Assembly (NCBI GenBank): GCA_947471745.1
Contig: CANJKZ010000724.1
Coordinates: 496,001 to 560,000 of the forward strand
Direction of reading: 5' to 3'
Origin: Closterium sp. Naga37s-1
Lineage: Eukaryota > Streptophyta > Zygnematophyceae > Desmidiales > Closteriaceae
Length of the DNA: 64,000 bases
Numbering within the stretch: position 1 is the first letter of the stretch; each line of letters begins with the position of its first letter. The notes under the pieces were generated by a model, which was not told where the DNA came from, searched no databases, and saw nothing but the letters and a program-made list of their open reading frames with translations. Made by a program: the position numbers and the translations under genes. Below are positions 43,741 to 53,419 of this stretch, in pieces.

Positions 43741-44526
43741 CGCTTCGGCTTCACCTGGTCCTCGCCACAGCACACTCCTCTGGCTACAGGCCACTCGCTC
43801 TCAGCTCCACCTTCGGACGAGTCCGTAGAGCCGAGTGGCCCGTACCCAGAGCTAGTGGGCTGCCTCATGTACCTGATGACCTGCACTCGACCTGACCTTG
43901 CGTACCCTCTTGGCCTTCTGGCTCGCTACGTGGCTCCTGGTAGGCACCGAAAGGTGCACATGGATGCTGCTAACAGGGTACTGCGCTACTTGTGCAGTAC
44001 ATCGGGCATGGGGCTCGTGCCTGGAGGGCGGAGCCCAGTTGTCCTCACTGGGCACTCGGACGCTTCTTGGGTTGACGACCTAGCTACGCAGCGGTCGTCA
44101 CAGGGTTAGACCTTCAGCCTTGGCTCTGGTTCAGTTTCCTGGCGGTCTACACGCTCGTTTTCAGTTCTCAGCTCCAGTTGTGAGGTTGAGATCTACGCCA
44201 CAGCCATGGCTGCACAGGAGCTACGCTGGCTCACCTACCTGCTAACCGACTTGGGAGAGCGGCCTCGTTCTCCTCCAGTGCTGTACGTCGACAACAAGGC
44301 CGCCATTGCCTTGTGTCATGAGCATAGACTGGAGCACAGAACGAAGCACATCGCTCTTCGTTACTTCCTTGCTCGAGAGTTGCAGCAGCGTGGTCAGCTT
44401 CGACTTGCTCACGTGGCCATTCGGGCCAACACTGCTGATATATTCACCAAGGCACTTCCGTCTGGTGATCATCAGCGTTTTTGTACTTTGTTAGGCCTTG
44501 TGCCCACGTTTTCTCACTTGCTGTAG
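43741..44526 (+). pseudogene. RT end and RNase H of copia F
   Basis: After the deletion the frame gives RFGFTWSSPQHTPLATGHSL, LVGCLMYLMTCTRPDLAYPL and GHSDASWVDD. TAG at about 44107 replaces the Tyr of QGYTFSLG. The rest (MAAQELRWLTYLLTDLGERP, NTADIFTKALPSGDHQRF) is open to TAG at 44524. Confidence 0.87.
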
Positions 44527-44684
44527 ACTTTGCATGTACTGTGATCTATATATATACCTGCATGCTTGCTCTGCTAGGTAGAGATCACTGTGCTGTCGTT
44601 GTTGCATATATACCTCTGCATGTGAACTGGCCTTGTGGCCCTTTGCTTGTGCTCAGTGTGTGTGGTGACGTTGTGATCCACCCT

Positions 44685-45609
44685 GACCATTGGTTTCCTC
44701 GAAATTGCGTTTTGGGGCAAACTGACCAAATTCTGGGGCAAAAAATAAAGCAGCAACTGAAAATGGTCGTTTTGAAACGATACCGTCTGTTCTGGCCATC
44801 GCCTCCCATTGTTGGAAGATTTGCCCGTTGTTCAGTGTAGCAACTGAAGTATTTCTCTACTTTTTTGTTAGTTTCAGGTTCGGAATGGGTTTTCTATGTT
44901 GTTTGATCAGTTCTGTTTACGTTCGGCATTTCAGTCAGTCGCACAACGGTCGCACACGATTTTCGCGATGCCGAACCACTAAACGTAGTCAGTTGCGGGT
45001 CCCCCAACGGCCAAACTGACCAAATTTTGGGGGTTGTGAGTGCTACCGAACAGGGCCGTAGTGGGCGATGCCCCAAGGTATCCCACGATTTCGAGCCCAT
45101 TTCGGGGTTCGATTTTTTGGGATGTCAAAATGAAAATGACGGGAGGGAAATCCTGCAGGGGCGAAAGGGGGGTTTCGGAAGATGCGAAAGGATAATTAAT
45201 CACACACAAATACCACTCGTAAAACCCCTCTGTTTTTTCTCGGATTGCAACGTCACAAGAGTATCCTTATACCGCGTGCAAGGGGGCAGACTGCCAACGA
45301 ACAACATGAATGAGACGTATCGATCGTAGTCGCGATGCACTCTTGAGCGAATAAGCGGCCTTGCCGCCAACGCCTCTGACCACGTTGCACAGCACGGGCG
45401 GGGCGGGAACAGCGACCCAGTGTGGTTGAAAATGACCGCGCGGAACAGAGTGACGATTGCTCGGTCGACGCATTACTTTCGGCTCCTCATGCGCAGCCAT
45501 CATTAGCTTCACGTGTAGCCTCGTGCGACTGCGTGCGGATCTTCGAGCGGAAGGACATTAGGGTCCCCGAAGCGCTCACCGGGAGACTCCAGTCAGCGCG
45601 TTCTTTTAG
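44685..45609. other. Intergenic region upstream of the MePCE gene
   Basis: No transposon coding sequence. The motif AACTGACCAAATTYTGGGG occurs twice (about 44720 and 45016), a direct repeat about 300 bp apart. The promoter and 5' UTR of the downstream gene should lie here. TTCTTTTAG directly before the ATG at 45610 could be the acceptor of a 5' UTR intron. No TATA box can be assigned with confidence. Confidence 0.5.
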
Positions 45610-48600
45610 ATGACGCAAAAGGCGGCGGAAGATTTAACCCTGCAGGGGGCGGGGGAGAGATATGGACGCGGAGGTTCAAGCGTCGGGGCGACTGATGAAG
45701 GGCGTCGCGCGGAGGAGCGTGACGAGGCGGCAGAACCTGGAAGGGAGGGGGCTGCGGGAGAGGCGTCGATGGGTGGCGCGGGGAGGGGGGAAGGGGAGGG
45801 CGAGAAGGCGGAGGGCGGGGATGGCGGGAGGGCAGGGGAGGAGGAAGGAGGGCAGTATCGACGAAAACGGGTGGCGTTCATCTACGGCAATTACAAGCAC
45901 TACTACGGCTACAGGGTAGGGGGACGGGGTAGGGGTGCAGGGTAGGGTGCAGGGTAGGGGTGCAGGGTACGGGGGACAGGGTAGGGGTGCCGGGGACAGG
46001 GTTCGGGGGACAGGGTTCGGGGGACAGGGTACAGGACATGGTACGGGGACAGACAGGGTATCGGGATAGGGTGTGGGGACTATGGGGACAGGGTATGGGA
46101 ATAGGGTATGGGGATAGGGTATGGGGATAGGGTAGGGGGATAGGGTAGGGGGATAGGGTAGGGGGATAGGGTAGGGGGATAGGGTAGGGGGATAGGGTAG
46201 GGGGATAGGGTAGGGGGATAGGGTAGGGGGATAGGGTAGGGGGATAGGGTAGGGGGAAAGGGTAGGGGGATAGGGTAGGGGGATAGGGTAGGGGGACAGG
46301 GTAGGGAGACAGGGTAGGGAGACAGGGTAGGGGGACAGGGTAGGGGGACAGGGTAGGGGGACAGGGTAGGGGGACAGGGTAGGGGGACAGGGTAGGGAGA
46401 CAGGGTAGGGGGACAGGGTAGGGGGACAGGGTAGGAGGACAGGGTACGGGGACAGGGTAGGGGGACAGGGTAGGGGGACAGGGTAGGGGGACAGGGTAGG
46501 GGGACAGGGTAGGGGGACAGGGTAGGGGGACAGGGTAGGGGGACAGGGTAGGGGGACAGGGTAGGGAGACAGGGTAGTGGGACAGGGTAGGGGGACAGGG
46601 TAGGAGGACAGGGTAGGGCGGAGATCCTTCCACCATTCTCCTCCTTCAATCTCCTCCCTCTCCCTGCATTTCATCCTTCCCCTCCGCCTCTCTTCCCCCT
46701 CCTCCTCCCCTCGTCCCCTGAAGGTAGGAGCAGCGTTTGAGGAGGACCCGAGGGTGCGGTGGATGAGGCGGGAGTGGTTTGACGGCCGTGACTGTGTGGA
46801 CGTCGGCTGCAACTCCGGCTTCGTCTCCATCGGCCTCGGTGCCCTCCCACCCTCCCTACCTCCCGCCCTCCCACCCTCCCGCCCTCCCACCCTCCCGCCC
46901 TCCCACCCTCCCGCCCTCCCACCCTCCCGCCCTCCCACCCTCCCGCCCTCCCACCCTCCCGCCCTCCCACCCTCCCGCCCTCCCACCCTCCCGCCCTCCC
47001 ACCCTCCCACCCTCCCACCCTCCCGCCCTCCCACCCTCCCCACCTCCCTCCCTCCCTCCCTCCCTCCCTCGCTCCCTCCCTCCCTCCCTCCCTCCCTCCC
47101 TCCCTCCCTCCCTCCCTCCCTCCCTCCCTCCCCACGTCCAACGCTCCCTCTCTCGCTGCACCCCCTTCTGCATTCGCACCTCCCTTCCCTGCCTCCACCC
47201 CTCCTCCATCCCTCGTTTGTGCCGCGCTGTTGTCATCACGACCTCCTGCGTTGTCGATATCCGAGCTCATCCAACACATGCATGCACATGCCTGTTTCCC
47301 GCCATCATTCCTCATCGCACTCCCCTCCATGTATGCACTTTATAACACCCAGCCCCCTCCCGCCTTCTCCCCAGCCTCCAACCTTTCCCTCCCCTCACCC
47401 TCTCGTCTCAGTCTCACCCGGTTCTCGCTGCCCTCTTCTCGCCCTCCGCGCTCCGTGTCCGCCACTCCCTCCCCCCGTTCTTTTGTGTGCGGCATGGCAT
47501 GTGAAGCGCAGTGCGGCAGTTCAACGTCAAGTCCATGCTCGGCATCGACATCGATCAAGGTGCGTGCCATGCCCCGCTCTGCCATTCCATGCCATGTCAT
47601 TCCATCCATGCCATGTCATTCCATCCATGCCATGTCATTCCATCCATGCCATGTCATTCCAAGCCACGTCATTGCATGTCATCCCGTGCAACGCCGTGCC
47701 GTGCCATGCCATGCCATGTCATTCCTTGCCATGCCATGTCACGTGATTCCATTTTCATGCGGTGCCATGCCATGCCGTGCCATGTGATGTTATACTGGCT
47801 GGTGCATGGGAAGACGAAGAGCATGCTCCTTCAATGAAATTCCCTTCGTTCATCCTTTCACCTGCCTCCGTGTCGCCTCCTCATTTCTTTTCTGGCCTCC
47901 CAGATTTGATCAAGGAAGCAAGGAGGCAGTGGGGCAGCGTGGTGCGGGCAGAGAAGGAGAAGGAAAGGGAGGACAGGGAGAAGGGGGGGGGGAAGGAGAG
48001 GGACGAGAGTGAGAAGCAGCAATTGGAGTCACGGGATAGGCCAAGGGGCGAGAAGCGGGAGAGGCCGGATGATGGGGGGGCGGTGGGTGATCAGGCAGAT
48101 GGGGCAAAGCGAGGTAGCGCTTCCACCTGCTGCGATGTTGCTGCTGCTCGGGATAATGGAGGCGCCATGCCCCTGGGGATGCCTGTTGAGATGCCCACTG
48201 GCATGGCCATGGGGATGGCGGCCACAGCAGGCAGAGCGGTGGAGCAGGCAGTAGCAGCAGCAGCACAGGCGGCAGGAGTAGCGGATGGGGCAGTGGATGG
48301 GGCAGCTGAGGGGGTGAGGAGGAGGGCAGGAGGGAGGCCGCGGGTGGCATTCAGATGCGTCAATGCGGCGGAGGAGGCACTCCCTGCTGCCAGTGCTGAC
48401 ACCGTGCTGTGGTGAGATGAGATGGACGATGATGGTGAGATGGGTGCTGTGGTGAGATGAGATGGGTGCTGTGGTGAGATGAGGTGGGTGCTCTGGTGAG
48501 ATGAGGTGGGTGCTGTGGTGAGATGAGGTGGGTGCTGTGGTGAGATGAGGTGGGTGCTCTGGTGAGATGAGGTGGGTGCTGTGGTGAGATGAGGTGGGTG

Positions 48601-51600
48601 CTCTGGTGAGATGAGGTGGGTGCTGTGGTGAGATGAGGTGGGTGCTCTGGTGAGATGAGGTGGGTGCTGTGGTGAGATGAGGTGGGTGCTCTGGTGAGAT
48701 GAGGTGGGTGCTGTGGTGAGATGAGGTGGGTGCTGTGGTGAGATGAGGTGGGTGCTGTGGTGAGATGAGGTGGGTGCTGTGGTGAGATGAGGTGGGTGCT
48801 CTGGTGAGATGAGGTGGGTGCTGTGGTGAGATGAGGTGGGTGCTCTGGTGAGATGAGGTGGGTGCTGTGGTGAGATGAGGTGGGTGCTCTGGTGAGATGA
48901 GGTGGGTGCTGTGGTGAGATGAGGTGGGTGCTCTGGTGAGATGAGGTGGGTGCTGTGATGAGATGAGGTGGGTGCTCTGGTGAGATGAGGTGGGTGCTGT
49001 GGTGAGATGAGGTGGGTGCTCTGGTGAGATGAGGTGGGTGCTGTGGTGAGATGAGGTGGGTGCTCTGGTGAGATGAGGTGGGTGCTGTGGTGAGATGAGG
49101 TGGGTGCTCTGGTGAGATGAGGTGGGTGCTGTGGTGAGATGAGGTGGGTGCTGTGGTGAGATGAGGTGGGTGCTCTGGTGAGATGAGGTGGGTGCTGTGG
49201 TGAGATGAGGTGGGTGCTCTGGTGAGATGAGGTGGGTGCTGTGGTGAGATGAGGTGGGTGCTCTGGTGAGATGAGGTGGGTGCTGTGGTGAGATGAGGTG
49301 GGTGCTCTGGTGAGATGAGGTGGGTGCTGTGGTGAGATGAGGTGGGTGCTCTGGTGAGATGAGGTGGGTGCTGTGGTGAGATGAGGTGGGTGCTCTGGTG
49401 AGATGAGGTGGGTGCTGTGGTGAGATGAGGTGGGTGCTCTGGTGAGATGAGGTGGGTGCTGTGGTGAGATGAGGTGGGTGCTGTGGTGAGATGAGGTGGG
49501 TGCTGTGGTGAGATGAGGTGGGTGCTGTGGTGAGATGAGGTGGGTGCTGTGGTGAGATGAGGTGGGTGCTGTGGTGAGATGAGGTGGGTGCTCTGGTGAG
49601 ATGAGGTGGGTGCTGTGGTGAGATGAGGTGGGTGCTCTGGTGAGATGAGGTGGGTGCTGTGGTGAGATGAGGTGGGTGCTGTGGTGAGATGAGGTGGGTG
49701 CTGTGGTGAGATGAGGTGGGTGCTCTGGTGAGATGAGGTGGGTGCTGTGGTGAGATGAGGTGGGTGCTCTGGTGAGATGAGGTGGGTGCTGTGGTGAGAT
49801 GAGGTGGGTGCTCTGGTGAGATGAGGTGGGTGCTGTGGTGAGATGAGGTGGGTGCTCTGGTGAGATGAGGTGGGTGCTGTGGTGAGATGAGGTGGGTGCT
49901 CTGGTGAGATGAGGTGGGTGCTGTGGTGAGATGAGGTGGGTGCTCTGGTGAGATGAGGTGGGTGCTGTGGTGAGATGAGGTGGGTGCTGTGGTGAGATGA
50001 GGTGGGTGCTCTGGTGAGATGAGGTGGGTGCTGTGGTGAGATGAGGTGGGTGCTCTGGTGAGATGAGGTGGGTGCTGTGGTGAGATGAGGTGGGTGCTCT
50101 GGTGAGATGAGGTGGGTGCTGTGGTGAGATGAGGTGGGTGCTCTGGTGAGATGAGGTGGGTGCTGTGGTGAGATGAGGTGGGTGCTCTGGTGAGATGAGG
50201 TGGGTGCTGTGGTGAGATGAGGTGGGTGCTCTGGTGAGATGAGGTGGGTGCTGTGGTGAGATGAGGTGGGTGCTCTGGTGAGATGAGGTGGGTGCTGTGG
50301 TGAGATGAGGTGGGTGCTCTGGTGAGATGAGGTGGGTGCTGTGGTGAGATGAGGTGGGTGCTGTGGTGAGATGAGGTGGGTGCTGTGGTGAGATGAGGTG
50401 GGTGCTGTGGTGAGATGAGGTGGGTGCTGTGGTGAGATGAGGTGGGTGCTGTGGTGAGATGAGGTGGGTGCTCTGGTGAGATGAGGTGGGTGCTGTGGTG
50501 AGATGAGGTGGGTGCTCTGGTGAGATGAGGTGGGTGCTGTGGTGAGATGAGGTGGGTGCTGTGGTGAGATGAGGTGGGTGCTGTGGTGAGATGAGGTGGG
50601 TGCTCTGGTGAGATGAGGTGGGTGCTGTGGTGAGATGAGGTGGGTGCTCTGGTGAGATGAGGTGGGTGCTGTGGTGAGATGAGGTGGGTGCTCTGGTGAG
50701 ATGAGGTGGGTGCTGTGGTGAGATGAGGTGGGTGCTCTGGTGAGATGAGGTGGGTGCTGTGGTGAGATGAGGTGGGTGCTCTGGTGAGATGAGGTGGGTG
50801 CTGTGGTGAGATGAGGTGGGTGCTCTGGTGAGATGAGGTGGGTGCTGTGGTGAGATGAGGTGGGTGCTCTGGTGAGATGAGGTGGGTGCTGTGGTGAGAT
50901 GAGGTGGGTGCTCTGGTGAGATGAGGTGGGTGCTGTGGTGAGATGAGGTGGGTGCTCTGGTGAGATGAGGTGGGTGCTGTGGTGAGATGAGGTGGGTGCT
51001 CTGGTGAGATGAGGTGGGTGCTGTGGTGAGATGAGGTGGGTGCTCTGGTGAGATGAGGTGGGTGCTGTGGTGAGATGAGGTGGGTGCTCTGGTGAGATGA
51101 GGTGGGTGCTGTGGTGAGATGAGGTGGGTGCTCTGGTGAGATGCTCCCAGCAGGTCACATGTTCATGTTGGGCACGTATGGGAAACCTCCAGTTGAAGCA
51201 ATGTGGTCGCTCCTCCTCCCATGTGCCCCCCCTCCACCCTTGGCAGTCTGAGTGTAACAAAGTGGGTGCACCTCAACTGGGGGGATGCCGGCCTCATCGC
51301 CTTCTTTGCCAACATCTTCCAAACTCTGCGCCCTGTAACACCCTCTCCTCTTCCACACGCTGCGCCCTGTAACACCCTCTCCTCTTCCACACGCTGCGCC
51401 CTGTAACACCCTCTCCTCTTCCACACGCTGCGCCCTGTAACACCCTCTCCTCTTCCACACGCTGCGCCCTGTAACACCCTCTCCTCTTCCACACGCTGCG
51501 CCCTGTAACACCCTCTCCTCTTCCACACGCTGCGCCCTGTAACACCCTCTCCTCTTCCACACGCTGCGCCCTGTAACACCCTCTCCTCTTCCACACGCTG

Positions 51601-53022
51601 CGCCCTGTAACACCCTCTCCTCTTCCACACGCTGCGCCCTGTAACACCCTCTCCTCTTCCACACGCTGCGCCCTGTAACACCCTCTCCTCTTCCACACGC
51701 TGCGCCCTGTAACACCCTCTCCTCTTCCACACGCTGCGCCCTGTAACACCCTCTTCTTTTCCCTCTTACACTACCATGCCAATGTGCTCCTCCTCTCGTC
51801 CCTCGTTTCATCCTTTGGCTTGGCCACAGCCGCAAGCTGCCTGGCGTGCTGCATTGGATGTTGAGTGATGAAGAGCTTTGTGTATAGCAACCGGTTACTC
51901 TGTGCTGTCCTGTGGTGCTCTTCCACCCCTTTCCACACCTCTTCCATCCTCTGTTTGGCCACAAGCTGACTTTCTGCATCATCAACAGCTATGTGAATTG
52001 CTGTCCTGGGCCACGTTGTGCCGTGCTGCTATTCCACCCCTTTGCTCTTGCCCACCCACCCACACACTCCCACTCCCTCTCCTTCCCTCTCCCCCTCACT
52101 TCTCGTCCCGCCTGCAATAATGTGTCTGCCTTTGCCGGCAGGGAGGGGTGCTCATTCTCGAGCCACAGCCGTGGAGCTCGTACAAGAAGAAACAAGGGCT
52201 CACGCAGGTGCGTGCGTTCATGCACTCACTCACTCAGGTGCGTGCACTCACTCAGGTGCATGCGTGCACCAAGGTTCAAAAATACGGTTTTCGTAAAATA
52301 CGGTCCGTTTTTTACGGTCGTATTTTACGGTGATTTCTCAAAAACAGAGAACTCTGTTCACCAAGAAAAAAAAAAGGGAAAAACAAGGCCAAATACATTT
52401 TCAATCACGCCAACTCTGGTTCAATTTGGTCTCATAAAGTGGCTGTTTTGTCAATTAAACAGAAAACACCCCCTGGAACCCTTTTTAACGACCTTTTTTT
52501 ACGATACCGTTTTTTACGGTGAAATTTCAAAATAAAACTGTCGGTTTTTTTTACCCTGGCGTGCACGATGCATCAGAAATTTTCGTTACTTCTACTCTAC
52601 CTCTGTTTTCACTTTCATCCCCATTGCTGCTGCCCCATCATGGCCTTCATTGCTGCTGCCCCACCCCGGCCGGCCATCAGGAGAGCAAGGAGCACTACAG
52701 CCGCATCAAGATCTTCCCCTCGCATTTTCGAGAGCTGCTCCTCGACAAGGTTGCTCGCTCTGCCCTTTGGCCTCTCTCTCGCACGATAACGCATGCGCTT
52801 TGGCTGTGTGCTGTTTCCCAATAATCGTGCAGTCCAGATATATTGTGCTGCCATGCTTGCTGCGCCTGCACTGCTGCCTCTCAGTCTGGTGTCTGTGTTC
52901 GCCCTGCACCCCCTGCGCTGCTGCATGCTGAGCAGATTGGCTTCCAGCGCGTGGAGGAGCTCACTACTGCAGTCTCAGCCACCCGTGGCTTTGACAGGCC
53001 CCTCTTTGCATACTACAAGTAG
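45610..53022 (+). CDS. MEPCE: BCDIN3/MePCE-type RNA 5'-gamma-phosphate methyltransferase, 8 exons
   Basis: Exons by GT/AG and phase: 45610-45915, 46724-46838, 47512-47559, 47904-48411, 51247-51334, 52142-52207, 52681-52749, 52936-53022; 1287 nt, 428 residues. Family motifs run in order: [11 protein letters not shown] (92-102), [15 protein letters not shown]-binding DVGCNSG (128-134), [20 protein letters not shown] (147-166), [14 protein letters not shown] (326-339), [16 protein letters not shown] (356-371), [22 protein letters not shown] at the C-terminus. The enzyme family methylates the 5'-gamma-phosphate of small nuclear RNAs such as 7SK or U6, using SAM, in the nucleus. Residues about 167-305 (exon 4) are a low-complexity insert, Lys/Glu-rich then Met/Gly/Ala-rich. 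TAG directly precedes ATG in frame, which supports this start unless an upstream exon exists. Introns 1-6 carry repeats at their 5' ends. This is the only clear cellular gene here. Confidence 0.9.
45911..46618 (+). repeat. 13-bp G-rich minisatellite spanning the exon 1 donor
   Basis: Unit ACAGGGTAGGGGG (and ATAGGGTAGGGGG), roughly 50 copies, irregular up to about 46100 and then regular. The first copy is the exon 1 end and intron start, ACAGG|GTAGGGGGAC. Nearly every unit repeats this potential 5' splice site. Runs of G on the transcribed-sense strand could form G-quadruplexes. The long Pro/Ser/Tyr frames on the minus strand are an artefact of the array. Confidence 0.95.
46841..47132 (+). repeat. 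Pyrimidine array at the start of intron 2
   Basis: Begins at intron position +3. Units of 16 bp, GCCCTCCCACCCTCCC, run to about 47038 and are followed by (CTCC)n to about 47132. Almost pure pyrimidine on this strand, so triplex-prone. The unit does not include the GT. Confidence 0.93.
47584..47662 (+). repeat. 19-bp array in intron 3
   Basis: About four units of CATGCCATGTCATTCCATC starting 25 bases into intron 3, with looser CATGCC/CATGTC repeats on to about 47780. The intron start GTGCGTGCCATGCC carries the same CATGCC core. Confidence 0.85.
48404..51143 (+). repeat. 22-bp satellite of about 124 units spanning the exon 4 donor
   Basis: Unit GGTGAGATGAGGTGGGTGCTGT, frequently alternating with a CTCT variant to give a 44-bp higher-order period. 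Regular from 48452 to 51136 (122 steps of exactly 22 bp). The array starts in exon 4: GTGCTGTG|GTGAGATGAG at 48404-48421 is the authentic junction and is repeated with its exonic bases. The 966-codon frame on the other strand (Thr/Ser/His/Pro repeats) is a by-product. Confidence 0.97.
51323..51755 (+). repeat. 34-bp array spanning the exon 5 donor
   Basis: Thirteen copies of the donor CTGCGCCCT|GTAACACCCT at exact 34-bp steps (51335 to 51743). The first is the real exon 5 end, Thr-Leu-Arg-Pro, where the MePCE family needs the following Gly-Gly to come from exon 6. The intervening part is CTCCTCTTCCACACG. Confidence 0.95.
52202..52268 (+). repeat. Short donor-spanning repeat at the start of intron 6
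   Basis: CAG|GTGCGTGC, then CAG|GTGCGTGC and CAG|GTGCATGC, spaced by CACTCACT-type units. Three candidate donors lie in 50 bp. The first closes the conserved KKQGLTQ reading frame. Confidence 0.85.
52280..52560. repeat. AT-rich insert with TTTTACGGT repeats in intron 6
   Basis: A+T-rich segment unlike its GC-rich surroundings. TTTTACGGTGA followed by TTTC and CAAAA occurs at both edges in the same orientation, with more TACGGT copies in both orientations. It may be a small inserted element, but I cannot fix ends or a target duplication. Confidence 0.4.
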
Positions 53023-53189
53023 ATCACCGATATACGATACCCTCTTTCATGACTGCACTCTATAGAGCCCTTGCTTGAACCCAACGAAAGAGCCCTGGCA
53101 TCACAACAGTTGTTTCAGACAAGATTAAATGTACCATCATACACCGGATAAAGGCACTGAAACAACAAGAATGAAGGTCTCATAGTGGC

Positions 53190-53416
53190 ATTTATCGGTA
53201 TGAGTTGGACTACGAACAATGAGATACAAGTAGGAAATCTTAGATGCGTTGTATTGTACCCTCTAGAGAGCACCACACTGTAGTACCTAGGCTAAGTGAG
53301 GGGCTCACATGTGCAGGAGAAACAACAACTCAATGCAAATCAACTAGTCTAGCCATTGAGACAGATCACAAGACCAGTCAAGCAAAGCAACAAGACAGTT
53401 GGGCTGAGACAAAGCC
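53190..53416 (-). repeat. Decayed copia 3' end
   Basis: GAGATACAAGTAGGAAATCTTAG and GTATTGTACCCTC resemble the minus-strand LTR of D. CTAGGCTAAGTGAGGGG resembles a polypurine run, and ATCACAAGACCAGTCAAGCAA matches the region next to the 3' LTR of G. A strongly mutated remnant without coding sequence. Bases 53023-53189 before it are the 3' flank of the MePCE gene, with no other feature seen. Confidence 0.5.
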
Positions 53417-53419
53417 TTA

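Larger units (their letters stand above)
39431..44684 (+). mobile_element. Copia element F, both ends missing
   Basis: A plus-strand copia body from the Gag tail to the 3' noncoding block, with no LTR at either side. On the right the sequence follows the shared block as far as GATCCACCCTGA and then changes abruptly near 44684, before the polypurine run. It is related to B and D. Nonsense codons at about 40930 and 44107 and a deletion inside RT make it defective. Confidence 0.85.

Noticed and set aside
45911-46618. Internal telomere repeat
   Set aside because: The unit ACAGGGTAGGGGG is not a known telomere repeat and its first copy is the exon 1 donor.
45676-47043. Long Pro/Tyr/Ser and Gly/Glu/Arg minus-strand frames
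   Set aside because: They are by-products of the 13-bp and 16-bp intron arrays. Conserved exons are on the plus strand.
48404-51143. CRISPR-like array
   Set aside because: Units are directly abutting 22-mers with no unique spacers, in a eukaryotic intron.
48360-51260. A 966-codon minus-strand frame of Thr/Ser/His/Pro repeats
   Set aside because: It is a translation of the 22-bp array. Since 22 is not a multiple of 3, all frames repeat every 66 bp. It overlaps real MePCE exons on the other strand.
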